Origin: Hydrogenothermaceae bacterium
GTDB taxonomy: Bacteria > Aquificota > Aquificia > Aquificales > Hydrogenothermaceae
Assembly: GCA_026418535.1 (NCBI GenBank)
Contig: JAOABC010000004.1
Coordinates: 158,009 to 222,008 of the forward strand
Direction: 5' to 3'
DNA: 64,000 nucleotides
A program made the translations under genes and the position numbers. The notes beneath the pieces are model-generated. The model did not search any database. It saw only the letters and a program-made list of their open reading frames with translations, and was not told where the DNA came from. This document shows, piece after piece, positions 46,709 to 55,234 of the stretch (the stretch's first letter is position 1; the number at the start of each line of letters is the position of its first letter).

Positions 46709-47572
46709 CTAAACCTCTCTCTCCACTATAAATTTTGCAATCTGGGCTAGTATATCCCTGTTCTCGATGATTTTCAATAACTCTACGGCTGCTTCAACAT
46801 ACTCAAAAGCCTTTTTCTTTGAAACTTCAACATCGTAAAGTTTTGGAAAGGTTGTCTTGTTCTTGTCTTTATCTTTCCGGACCTTCTTCCCAAGCTTAGG
46901 CTCATCTCCAACCTCATCCAGTATGTCATCCCATATTTGGAATGCCATCCCGATGCTAAAACCGTAATTTTTCAATGCATCCTGAACCTGACCGTCTCCT
47001 CCCCCAACTATACCACCTATCTCACAGCAAGCCTCCATAAACTTAGCTGTTTTATGTTGATGTATGAAATTTACATCCTCAAAATCTGGAAGAATATCTC
47101 CAGCTTGACCAGCAATCATCCCGTACAGTCCAGTTTTTTCAGAGATTATTCTTATAACCTTAATCAGGTCTTCAGGAGAGAGGTACCTATTTGAGGAAAT
47201 AAGGTGGAAAGCGTGGGTTAAAAGTCCATCTCCAACTAGTACTGCCATTGCCTCCCCGTAAACTTTATGGCAGGTGAGTTTTCCTCTCCGGAAGTCATCA
47301 TCATCCATAGCTGGAAGGTCGTCGTGAACCAGAGAGTATGTATGGACAAACTCAATGGCAACTAAGATCTCTTTGATGTTCTCCCCCTCTATATCTGGAT
47401 TTACAGCTCTTGCGGACTCTAGAAGGAGTATGGGTCTTATCCTCTTTCCACCTGAAGAGAGAGTATACTCTATGGCTTCAAACAGGATATCCGGTTTACC
47501 CTTTGGTAATAGCTCCTTTATGTATCGATCTATAAGCTCTCTCTGTTTTTTTAGATAATCAAAAATCATCAC
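46709..47572 (-). CDS. ispA: Trans-polyprenyl (farnesyl/geranylgeranyl) diphosphate synthase
   Basis: Chain-elongating prenyltransferase. 287 residues. First Asp-rich motif DDLPAMDDDDFRRGKLTCHK near residues 80-99 (DDxxxxD), second motif WDDILDEVGDEPKLGKK near 212, plus SSGGKRIRPILLLESARAV. The spacing of the first motif matches bacterial farnesyl and geranylgeranyl synthases; the exact chain length cannot be decided. It belongs with uppS and ispE in isoprenoid supply. Start follows a 25-base gap after yraN. Confidence 0.88.
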   Translation of the reverse strand: MMIFDYLKKQRELIDRYIKELLPKGKPDILFEAIEYTLSSGGKRIRPILLLESARAVNPDIEGENIKEILVAIEFVHTYSLVHDDLPAMDDDDFRRGKLTCHKVYGEAMAVLVGDGLLTHAFHLISSNRYLSPEDLIKVIRIISEKTGLYGMIAGQAGDILPDFEDVNFIHQHKTAKFMEACCEIGGIVGGGDGQVQDALKNYGFSIGMAFQIWDDILDEVGDEPKLGKKVRKDKDKNKTTFPKLYDVEVSKKKAFEYVEAAVELLKIIENRDILAQIAKFIVEREV

Positions 47573-47597
47573 AGATTAATTATACCTAAAACTCTAC

Positions 47598-47936
47598 TCA
47601 AAAAGCATTCTGGATGTGTTCCAATTTATCACCACTGATGGATATAACATCAAACCTCACATCTACATAACGAACCTCACAGTTTAACAGATAGCACTGA
47701 GCGGTCCTTTTAATCCTCTCAATCTTTACCCTGTTTATACTTTCCTCCGGAGCCCCAAACTCCTCGGTGGACTTGCTTCTTACCTCTACAAACACAAGAC
47801 ATTCTCCCTCTTTCGCTACCATATCGATCTCCCCAAACTTGGTCCGGAAGTTCCTATAAAGGATCGTATAACCTTTAGATGTTAGGTATCTAGCTGCTAA
47901 ATCTTCTTTTTCTCTTCCTCTTAGAAATCTGTTCAA
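47598..47936 (-). CDS. YraN/UPF0102 nuclease-fold protein
   Basis: 112 residues. Has the restriction-endonuclease-like core: GREKEDLAARYLTSKGYTIL at the N-terminus, then FGEIDMVAKEGECLVFVEVRSKS, where D, E and K of the PD-(D/E)xK pattern lie. Typical UPF0102 length. Role in DNA metabolism is suspected for the family but not proved. Overlaps the surA-like gene by 4 bases (ATGA). Confidence 0.9.
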   Translation of the reverse strand: MNRFLRGREKEDLAARYLTSKGYTILYRNFRTKFGEIDMVAKEGECLVFVEVRSKSTEEFGAPEESINRVKIERIKRTAQCYLLNCEVRYVDVRFDVISISGDKLEHIQNAF

Positions 47937-48781
47937 AGTCTTTGGATGACCGTCTGTTCTTTGAGTTTTTTAAGGTATACCTGGTACTCTTTCTTAAACT
48001 TATCTAGACTACTCTTCTCAAAATCTTCTCTGGGGAGTAGTTTCTTACCCTCACTCTCTATGTATACGAAGTAGGTTCCTTTTTCTGTCTCTACGTTGAA
48101 TATATCTCCAACCTTGTGGCTAAACACTGCCTCATCAAGCTCTTTTACTAAGTCTCCTTTCTTAACTTCCCCAAGAAGACCGTCGTTATCCGCAGTGAAC
48201 TTATCGTCGGATAACTGTTTAGCTAAAACAGGGAAGTTATCTCTTGTTAGTTTCTTCGATATATCCCTTAAGAGCTTTGAGTATTCTTCTCTTTCCTTTG
48301 AGATAAATATTATCCTAACCTTTTTTATCTCTTGGAGCTCTCCTTCAATCACACCCTTGGACATAGTCTGCCTTAGGTAGAACTGGAGGAACCTGTTTAC
48401 AACCAAGTCTCTTCTTATAAACTCTCTTAACTTCTCATAAGGTATCTCTTCTTGGGAGAGCTTCTTTTTGAACTCCTCTAAGCTGTATATACTGTTAGCT
48501 TTAGCTATATTTAGAATAGCCTGCTCCACTTCCTTTGAGGATACTGATATACCAACCTTTGACGCCTGCTGGTAAACAATTATAGAGTCTACCAGTTTCT
48601 CTTCAGCTTCTCTATTATTCTTCACGTTGTACCACTGTTTGGCAAACTCTATATCAGACTTCAGAACAGGTTCAGAGTTTACAACCAGAGCAACCTTATC
48701 AAAAAGCTCCTCCCTCTGCTGAGAGTAGGCAGTAAGGAGTATAGAAAGGATACAGACTAGACTAATCACCACTTTTTTCAT
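47933..48781 (-). CDS. SurA-like periplasmic chaperone / parvulin isomerase
   Basis: 282 residues. Signal peptide of about 20 residues (KKVVISLVCILSILLTAYS-QQ). The SurA N-terminal pattern follows: DKVALVVNSEPVLKSDIEFAKQW... with helical region to about 150, then a parvulin-like domain (KVRIIFISKEREEYSKLLRDI..., LSDDKFTADNDGLLGEVKKGDLVKELDEAVFSHKVGDIFNVETEKGTYFVYIES). It should assist folding of outer-membrane proteins. Only one parvulin domain, against two in E. coli SurA. Overlaps glmU by 20 bases. Confidence 0.83.
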   Translation of the reverse strand: MKKVVISLVCILSILLTAYSQQREELFDKVALVVNSEPVLKSDIEFAKQWYNVKNNREAEEKLVDSIIVYQQASKVGISVSSKEVEQAILNIAKANSIYSLEEFKKKLSQEEIPYEKLREFIRRDLVVNRFLQFYLRQTMSKGVIEGELQEIKKVRIIFISKEREEYSKLLRDISKKLTRDNFPVLAKQLSDDKFTADNDGLLGEVKKGDLVKELDEAVFSHKVGDIFNVETEKGTYFVYIESEGKKLLPREDFEKSSLDKFKKEYQVYLKKLKEQTVIQRL

Positions 48782-50216
48782 ACTTTTTCTTCCTCATCTC
48801 TACGTAGTTCTCTATAATCTTTTGCTGATTTCTCTCTATTGCAAGGGCTCTATCTGGAACATCTTTGGTGATTACAGAGCCAGAGCCTGTAATTGCTTCT
48901 TCACCCACTGTTATGGGTGCTACTAACATCGTATCGCTACCTATGAATGCTCTATCCTTTATCACAGTCTGATGTTTCCTGTATCCGTCGAAGTTACAGG
49001 TTATAGTCCCAGCCCCAATGTTTACTTTATTTCCTATCTGGGCATCTCCCAGGTAAGAGAGATGTTTTGCATAGGTCTCTTTTCCTATCCTTGAATTTTT
49101 AACCTCTACAAAGTTCCCAATCTGAGAACTCTCTCCTATAACAGAGTTTGCTCTAATCCTGGCAAAAGGTCCTATTACAGCTCCGTCTTCTATAACAGAG
49201 TCCTCTATGTAAGAGTTTGCAAGTACTCTCACATTTTTACCTATTCTGCTATTTTTTATAACACAGTTGGCTTCTATGACAGTTCCTTCATATATCTGAG
49301 TTTTTCCTACCAGCATACAGTTCTGGAATATCTCTACATCTCTAGATAGGTCCACATCAAACTCTATCCACGTACTCTCCGGCTGGTGGAAGGTGTTCCC
49401 GTTTAGAGCCCAGAATGTTATAAACCTCTGCTTTAGTATGTTCTCTACCCCTGCAAGTTGTAATCTGTCGTTTACGTTTAAAATCTCTGTGTAATCCAGA
49501 ATCTCTAGAGCATACGTATATCTTCCTTCTTCCCTCATTATACGGACCACATCTGTAAGGTAGTACTCTCCCTGGGCGTTGTCATTCTGGAGTTTATCCA
49601 GAGCTTGAATAAGGTACGGAGCATAGAATATGTATATACCTGAGTTAACTTCATTTATTCTCTTTTCCTGAGGGTCAGCGTCTTTTTCTTCCACTATTTT
49701 CATGATCCTACCATTCTCATCACGGACTACCCTTCCATATCCGTATGGGTTAGGTACCCTTGCTGTTATGGCAACCCCTGCTATTGATCTGTTCCTATAA
49801 CCTTTCCGGAGGGTGTTTAGGTTTACTCCTTCGTATCGAATCAGAGCTTTCAAATACTCCCCAGCGTTATGAAGAGTCTCTCCCCTTACAAGGGGTGTAT
49901 CTCCGTTTATTATCAGCACATAGCCATCAAAATCCATAAAGTGCTCCTTTACAAGTGAAACAGCATGACCAGTTCCAAGTTGCTCATCCTGATGGACAAA
50001 GAGACAACCATTACAGTTAACACTGCTTATGACATCTTCCTTTTTATGCCCCACCACTATTACGGTCTTATCCGGTTTTATCCAGCTAACAGAATACTTC
50101 ACATACCATAGCATAGGTTTTCCTAAAATAGTATGTAGAACTTTAGGTTTATCGGACTTAAATCTTGTCCCTTTTCCAGCTGCAAGGATAACGGCTACCA
50201 GTGGAAAATCTATCAT
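48762..50216 (-). CDS. glmU: Bifunctional GlmU: GlcN-1-P acetyltransferase / uridyltransferase
   Basis: Makes UDP-GlcNAc for peptidoglycan and LPS. 484 residues. N-terminal pyrophosphorylase begins VAVILAAGKGTRFKSDKPKVLH and has LVINGDTPLV and KIVEEKDADPQEKRINEVNSGIY. The C-terminal left-handed beta-helix (from about 265) has hexapeptide repeats (AVIGPFARIRANSVIGESSQIGNF) and EVKNSRIGKETYAKHLSYLGDAQIG, then GAGTITCNFDG. ATG overlaps the hisG stop as ATGA. Confidence 0.96.
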   Translation of the reverse strand: MIDFPLVAVILAAGKGTRFKSDKPKVLHTILGKPMLWYVKYSVSWIKPDKTVIVVGHKKEDVISSVNCNGCLFVHQDEQLGTGHAVSLVKEHFMDFDGYVLIINGDTPLVRGETLHNAGEYLKALIRYEGVNLNTLRKGYRNRSIAGVAITARVPNPYGYGRVVRDENGRIMKIVEEKDADPQEKRINEVNSGIYIFYAPYLIQALDKLQNDNAQGEYYLTDVVRIMREEGRYTYALEILDYTEILNVNDRLQLAGVENILKQRFITFWALNGNTFHQPESTWIEFDVDLSRDVEIFQNCMLVGKTQIYEGTVIEANCVIKNSRIGKNVRVLANSYIEDSVIEDGAVIGPFARIRANSVIGESSQIGNFVEVKNSRIGKETYAKHLSYLGDAQIGNKVNIGAGTITCNFDGYRKHQTVIKDRAFIGSDTMLVAPITVGEEAITGSGSVITKDVPDRALAIERNQQKIIENYVEMRKKKYEKSGD

Positions 50217-50848
50217 GAGCCTCCTCCAAAACTTTCTAGCCTCTGTATTATAGGGAATACAGAATCTGATTTAACCTTATAACTCACCCTGTTCACTATA
50301 AGTTTTGCTGTTGACTCTTTTATCTGGTCAATAACAACAAGACCGTTTTCCCTGAGAGTAGTTCCAGTTTCTACTATATCCACTATAAAGTCTGCTAAAC
50401 CCACTAAAGGTGCAAGTTCTACAGAACCGTACAGCTCGTAGATGATGGGCTTTATCCCTCTATCCATAAAGAACCTTGTAGCTATACGGGGATATTTGGT
50501 TGCCACCTTTAAGGTGCTTATGTTTGAGTTATATATCTCTCTACTCTCTGGCTTACCTGCTACCACTATTCTACAGTAGCCTATCCCTAAATCTATCGGC
50601 CTGTATATGTCGTACTCTCCCTCGTCTAAAACATCGTTTCCCGCAACCCCAAAGTCTGCTATCCCACTTTCTACGTAAACTGGAACATCCTTAGGACGGA
50701 CTATCATGAATCTGAACTCTTTCGTCTCCAGTATGAGCTTCCGGGAGTCTCTATTCACTAAACTTTCAATCACACCAGACCTGGTGAGGATATTTATAGT
50801 CTGGTCGAAGAGTCTACCTTTAGGGAGAACAAAGGATAACTTTTCCAT
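50213..50848 (-). CDS. hisG: ATP phosphoribosyltransferase, short form
   Basis: First enzyme of histidine synthesis, joining ATP and PRPP. About 211 residues, the short form lacking the C-terminal regulatory domain, which needs a HisZ partner for activity; hisZ is not in the window. N-terminal SFVLPKGRLFDQTINIL, then ESGIADFGVAGNDVL and the PRPP-binding ADFIVDIVETGTTLRENGL near residue 150. The ATG at 50848 lies 1 base after the minE stop, with GGAAAG upstream. hisD is at 59334. Confidence 0.95.
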   Translation of the reverse strand: MEKLSFVLPKGRLFDQTINILTRSGVIESLVNRDSRKLILETKEFRFMIVRPKDVPVYVESGIADFGVAGNDVLDEGEYDIYRPIDLGIGYCRIVVAGKPESREIYNSNISTLKVATKYPRIATRFFMDRGIKPIIYELYGSVELAPLVGLADFIVDIVETGTTLRENGLVVIDQIKESTAKLIVNRVSYKVKSDSVFPIIQRLESFGGGS

Positions 50849-50849
50849 A

Positions 50850-51095
50850 CTATCTTTCCTTTGCAAAGGGTATACTTATCCAGAGCTCCTCCCTATCGTT
50901 ATCTACCTTCATCTCAACCTCTATATTTTCTGAGTCGAACTGAGGGTATCTAGAAAACACAGATATAAGATCTTTCTTGAGTATATCTGCAAAGTTCGGG
51001 GGTAATCCTTTCCTCTCATAAGAGAGGACCATCATAAGCCTCTCCTTTGCTTTGTTTGCAGATGCATCTTCCTTAAAGAAGCTGAGTATAGACAT
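50850..51095 (-). CDS. minE: Cell division topological specificity factor MinE
   Basis: Drives MinCD oscillation by stimulating MinD ATPase. 81 residues. N-terminal LSFFKEDASANKAKERLMMVLSYER is the anti-MinCD helix with the conserved A-x-x-AKERLx-x-(V/I)L pattern; the C-terminal part carries the beta strand DSENIEVEMKVDNDREELWISIPF. It follows minD by 18 bases in the order minC-minD-minE, with hisG next. Confidence 0.95.
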   Translation of the reverse strand: MSILSFFKEDASANKAKERLMMVLSYERKGLPPNFADILKKDLISVFSRYPQFDSENIEVEMKVDNDREELWISIPFAKER

Positions 51096-51113
51096 AGAAC
51101 TTTCCCCCTAACC

Positions 51114-51908
51114 TTACCTTCCAAAGAGTTTAGCAAAAAATCCTTTTCCCTCTTCAAGCTCTGTAAAGGGTATATCTTCTCCTTCCAGCCTTCGAGCGAT
51201 ATTCTTTATAGCCTTTCCAGCTACTGAGCTTTCAGATAAGACTACAGGCTCCCCCTTATTGGTAAAGTCTACTAATTTCTCCTCATCCGGAACAATCCCT
51301 ATCTTTGGTATCTGTAGTATCTCTTCTATATCCTCTACAGAAAGCATCTCCCCTTTCTTTACCTGATGTAGCCTTATCCTGTTTATGATGAGCTTTAAGT
51401 CTGTCTTATCCATAGACTCTAAAAGCCCGATAACCCTATCTGCGTCCCTAATTGAGGAAACTTCTGGGTTCACGACTATCAAAGCTTCCTTCGCAGAAGC
51501 ACAGGCAGTTTTAAACCCTCCCTCTATACCTGCCGGAGAGTCAAGAAGAATATAGTCAAACTTATCTTCTATAGACTCTACTACCTCTATAATTTGATGG
51601 GGCTTTACAGCATCTTTATCCTTCGTCTGGGCAGCAGGAAGTAGATAGAGAGATAAACCTCTTTTATCTTTCACGAAAGCTTTTTCCGGAGAAACCCTCT
51701 TCTCTACAACATCCACTATGTCGTATAGTATTCTGTTCTCTAGTCCGAGTATCATATCAAGGTTACGAAGGCCTATATCTACGTCTATTGCAAGGACCTT
51801 CTTACCCATCATAGCTAAAGCTGTTCCGATGTTTGCAGTCAGTGTGGTTTTTCCTACACCACCCTTTCCGGAGGTAATTACTATAACCCTCGCCATATTC
51901 TTCCTCAC
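51114..51908 (-). CDS. minD: Septum site-determining ATPase MinD
   Basis: Membrane-binding ATPase that positions the division site. 264 residues. The deviant Walker A is ITSGKGGVGKTTLTAN (residues 11-26), followed by DIGLRNLDMILG, YILLDSPAGIEGGF and VVNPEVSSIRDADRVIGLL. The C-terminal membrane-targeting helix ends EGKGFFAKLFGR. The start overlaps the minC stop by 4 bases. Confidence 0.97.
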   Translation of the reverse strand: MRKNMARVIVITSGKGGVGKTTLTANIGTALAMMGKKVLAIDVDIGLRNLDMILGLENRILYDIVDVVEKRVSPEKAFVKDKRGLSLYLLPAAQTKDKDAVKPHQIIEVVESIEDKFDYILLDSPAGIEGGFKTACASAKEALIVVNPEVSSIRDADRVIGLLESMDKTDLKLIINRIRLHQVKKGEMLSVEDIEEILQIPKIGIVPDEEKLVDFTNKGEPVVLSESSVAGKAIKNIARRLEGEDIPFTELEEGKGFFAKLFGR

Positions 51909-52498
51909 TTAATTTTTTTTATAATGATCCTATCATCCTCCACGTAAGCTATCTCTGGATAGTCAACCTCTTCCACCTTATCCGGAGATCTTGTTATGTA
52001 TCCAGCTATCCTAACCTGTTTGGGTAGAAACTTCAGAGCCATAACCACAGCAGATTCATCCCCATTTGCCCCAGCTTGGGCTATACCCCTGAGAGTACCC
52101 ATAACTATAATACTATCTGTTGCCACTACGTAAGCATCCGGGTTCACATCCCCAAGGATAACCACACTTCCATCATACTCAACCTTCTGACCACTCCTTA
52201 AAGTTTTGTTCACTATCTTGAGAGATTTCTTATCACTTCTCTTTCTACTTTCCTTCAGATACAAGTCGCAACTCTTAAATACTGAACCCTTAATACTATA
52301 CTTTGATAAAACCTCTTCTAAATTCTTCAACTCTTGTTGACCTAGAGTCAGACCGTTACAGTCTACAACAACAAAACTGTCTCTGAAGATACCACTGGAG
52401 AGCCTCTCTTTCAGCTCTGATATGTTATCTTCCACACTTTTCTTAGCATCTAACTTTATAACTATAGCAGGTATAGTTATACCTTTAACCTCTATCAT
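51905..52498 (-). CDS. minC: Septum site-determining protein MinC
   Basis: FtsZ-polymerisation inhibitor recruited by MinD. 197 residues. The N-terminal domain (1-95) is weakly conserved; the C-terminal beta-helix domain has the typical LRSGQKVEYDGSVVILGDVNPDAYVVATDSIIVMGTLRGIAQAG and ESAVVMALKFLPKQVRIAGYIT. Slightly shorter than E. coli MinC. First gene of the min operon; it diverges from lysA across 73 bases that must carry both promoters. Confidence 0.95.
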   Translation of the reverse strand: MIEVKGITIPAIVIKLDAKKSVEDNISELKERLSSGIFRDSFVVVDCNGLTLGQQELKNLEEVLSKYSIKGSVFKSCDLYLKESRKRSDKKSLKIVNKTLRSGQKVEYDGSVVILGDVNPDAYVVATDSIIVMGTLRGIAQAGANGDESAVVMALKFLPKQVRIAGYITRSPDKVEEVDYPEIAYVEDDRIIIKKIK

Positions 52499-52571
52499 GA
52501 CTATCCTTCTTGTAAATTAACCCAAAATATGATTGTTTATTCTACTGCAAATTTTTACAGGAGGCAAAAGA

Positions 52572-53843
52572 TTGCAGGAAAGCGTTAATAACCTATTCAT
52601 AGAACATTTCGGATACAGAGACTCAAACCTTTACTGTGAAGATGTAAGTATAGGAAACTTAGTAGCAAAAGTTGGAACACCAGTTTACGTGTACAGTAAA
52701 AGAGCCATAATCCAGAGAATAAGAGCATATAAAGATGCCTTTAAAGATTACCAGACCCTCATCTGCTACGCCTTAAAGGCAAACTCAAACCTATCGATCT
52801 TAAAAATCATAGAAGAATCAAGACTTGGAGCAGATATAGTCTCCGGAGGGGAGCTATATAAGGCAAAGAAGGTAGGTTTTCCATCTAGTAGGATAGTTTA
52901 CGCAGGGGTAGGAAAAACAGACTTTGAGATAGAGTTTGCTATAAGGGAAGGGATTTTATCCTTCAATGTAGAGAGCCAGATGGAACTGGAAATAATAAAT
53001 CAGATAGCAAAAAAGTATGGTAAGAAAGCTAACGTCTCAATCAGGATAAATCCGGATGTGGACCCAAAAACACACCCTTACATATCCACAGGTCTAAAGA
53101 AGAGTAAGTTTGGAATAGATATACACCAAGCTAAAGAAGTCTACAAAACAGCTTTAAAGCTTGAAAATATAAACATAGTTGGCATCCACTGTCATATAGG
53201 TTCTCAGATTACTGACCTATCTGTTTATGAGGAAGCCGCCCAAAAAACCGCAGAACTGGTTTTCCAGCTAAAGAGAGAAGGGATAGAGTTACAGTACTTC
53301 AATATAGGTGGAGGGCTTGGTATAAGGTACAGACCAGAGGATAAAGTTCCTACCCCAAAAGATCTTGCAAATATAGTCATTCCGATAGCAAGTCAAACAG
53401 GATTGAAACTGATAGTAGAACCTGGCAGGTCAATCATCGGTGAAGCCGGGGCTCTTATCACTAAAGTGATGTTCCTAAAGGACAAAGGAGACAAGCATTT
53501 TGTTATTGTTGACTCTGGGATGAACGACTTAGTTAGGCCATCTATATATAACGCTTACCACCATATAGTGGCTGTAAAACAGAGAGATAGGAAGATAAAG
53601 GCAGATATAGTTGGGCCTATCTGTGAAACTGGAGATTTCTTCGGAATAGATAGAGAGATAGACTGGGTAGACAGAGGAGATCTGATAGCCATACTGTCAG
53701 CAGGAGCTTACGGCTCAAGTATGTCCTTTAATTATAATGTCAGACCAAAAGCTATAGAAGTTCTAATAGATAGGGAAAAATTTAGTATAATAAAGGAAAG
53801 AGAAGACTACAAACATATAACCCTTTTAGAAGAGGAGATCTGA
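52572..53843 (+). CDS. lysA: Diaminopimelate decarboxylase
   Basis: PLP enzyme that decarboxylates meso-diaminopimelate to lysine. About 423 residues. PLP Lys in LICYALKANSNL near 62, HCHIGSQITDL near 205, the glycine-rich NIGGGLGI near 238, EPGRSI near 290, and the active-site Cys in GPICETGDFF near 355. The TTG at 52572 is chosen since AGGAGG lies 7 bases upstream; a longer frame from 52533 lacks a site. The stop overlaps the purD ATG by 1 base. Confidence 0.96.
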   Translation: MQESVNNLFIEHFGYRDSNLYCEDVSIGNLVAKVGTPVYVYSKRAIIQRIRAYKDAFKDYQTLICYALKANSNLSILKIIEESRLGADIVSGGELYKAKKVGFPSSRIVYAGVGKTDFEIEFAIREGILSFNVESQMELEIINQIAKKYGKKANVSIRINPDVDPKTHPYISTGLKKSKFGIDIHQAKEVYKTALKLENINIVGIHCHIGSQITDLSVYEEAAQKTAELVFQLKREGIELQYFNIGGGLGIRYRPEDKVPTPKDLANIVIPIASQTGLKLIVEPGRSIIGEAGALITKVMFLKDKGDKHFVIVDSGMNDLVRPSIYNAYHHIVAVKQRDRKIKADIVGPICETGDFFGIDREIDWVDRGDLIAILSAGAYGSSMSFNYNVRPKAIEVLIDREKFSIIKEREDYKHITLLEEEI

Positions 53844-55120
53844 TGAAAGTTCTGGTGGTTGGTAACGGTGGAAGAGAACATGCCCTTGTATGGAAGATAA
53901 AACACAGTCCTCTAGTTAAGGAGGTTTACTGTGCCAGTGGGAATGGGGGAATAGAGAAGATAGCTAAAATAGTCAGGATATCTCCAACTGACATATATAG
54001 CTTAGTTAGGTTTGCAAAGGAAAATAGAATAGACCTAACTGTTGTTGGACCAGAACAACCCCTCTCAGAAGCTATAGTGGACAGGTTTGAAGGAGAAGGT
54101 TTAAAGATATTCGGACATAGATCTTCCGCAGCCATTCTGGAAGCCAGTAAGGCTTTTGCAAAGGATTTTATGAAGAGGTACAAAGTTCCCACCGCCCTAT
54201 ACGAGACCTTTGAGAACCAAGATGAAGCTATAGACTTTATAAACAGAGTTGGAACTCCAATAGTTATAAAGGCTGATGGACTTGCAGCAGGTAAAGGGGT
54301 AGTAGTTGTCAAAAGCTTAGAAGAGGCTCACCAAGCAGTAAAAGATATGTTTGGAGGTAAATTTGGACCTGCAAGTAAAAGGGTGGTTATAGAGGAGTTC
54401 TTAGAGGGAGAGGAAGTTTCATACATATGTATGGTAAAAGGAGATAAGTTCGTGCCCGTACCATCTTCCCAAGACCACAAAAAGGCTTATGACAACGACG
54501 AAGGTCCAAACACAGGTGGAATGGGAGCCTACAGTCCAACTTCTATCATAACTCCAGAGGTAGAAAAGGAGATCCAAGAGAAGATAGTGATCCCTACACT
54601 AAGAGGCATGATGGAAGAAGGTAGAGAGATGTCTGGATTCCTATATGCAGGACTGATGATCGGTCCTAAGGGTATCAACGTTTTAGAGTTCAATGTCCGG
54701 ATGGGAGATCCGGAGACACAGCCAATAATGAGAAGGCTAAAGTCTGACCTAGTGGGACATATAATGGACATAATGGAAGGTGGTATAGAAAGGGTTAAAC
54801 CTATCTGGGATGATAAGGTGTCTATAGGTGTTGTAGTGGCCTCCAGAGGATACCCTGACAGATACGAAAAAGGAAAGGTTATAAGCGGGATAGAAGAAGC
54901 TGAGAAAGATAGTGATGTGGTAGTTTTCCACGCAGGGACCGAGTTAGAAGGAGACAGATTGATAACAAACGGCGGTAGAGTCCTTACAGTAACCGCTACT
55001 GGGCAGGATATAGTAAAAGCAAAGGAAAAGGTCTACTCAGCAGTAGAGAAAATAAAGTTTGAAGGAGCATTCTACAGAAAAGATATAGGCTGGAGAGAAG
55101 TTACAAGGCTAAAACAATAA
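53843..55120 (+). CDS. purD: Phosphoribosylamine-glycine ligase
   Basis: ATP-grasp ligase of purine synthesis (PRA + Gly to GAR). 425 residues. N-terminal VLVVGNGGREHALVWKIKHS, KADGLAAGKGVVVV near 147, ATP-grasp metal site LEFNVRMGDPETQPIM near 283-300, and a C-terminal YSAVEKIKFEGAFYRKDIGWRE. The start overlaps the lysA stop. It functions before purH (9027). No terminator is seen in the 114-base gap before frdA. Confidence 0.97.
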   Translation: MKVLVVGNGGREHALVWKIKHSPLVKEVYCASGNGGIEKIAKIVRISPTDIYSLVRFAKENRIDLTVVGPEQPLSEAIVDRFEGEGLKIFGHRSSAAILEASKAFAKDFMKRYKVPTALYETFENQDEAIDFINRVGTPIVIKADGLAAGKGVVVVKSLEEAHQAVKDMFGGKFGPASKRVVIEEFLEGEEVSYICMVKGDKFVPVPSSQDHKKAYDNDEGPNTGGMGAYSPTSIITPEVEKEIQEKIVIPTLRGMMEEGREMSGFLYAGLMIGPKGINVLEFNVRMGDPETQPIMRRLKSDLVGHIMDIMEGGIERVKPIWDDKVSIGVVVASRGYPDRYEKGKVISGIEEAEKDSDVVVFHAGTELEGDRLITNGGRVLTVTATGQDIVKAKEKVYSAVEKIKFEGAFYRKDIGWREVTRLKQ

Positions 55121-55234
55121 TTTTTCCTGAACAAAAAGTAGTTTTAACCATTCAAAAAATATAGAAAATATGGAAAATATTTTTTGGCTGTTATACAATG
55201 AAACTGTTTTATTTAATTACAGGAGGCAGAAAGT

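Noticed and set aside
55121..55234. TTGGCTG-TTATACAAT promoter before frdA
   Set aside because: The TTGGCT lies only 2 bases from the -10-like box, so it cannot serve as a -35; the TGTTATACA text may be an extended -10 but the evidence is too thin to list.
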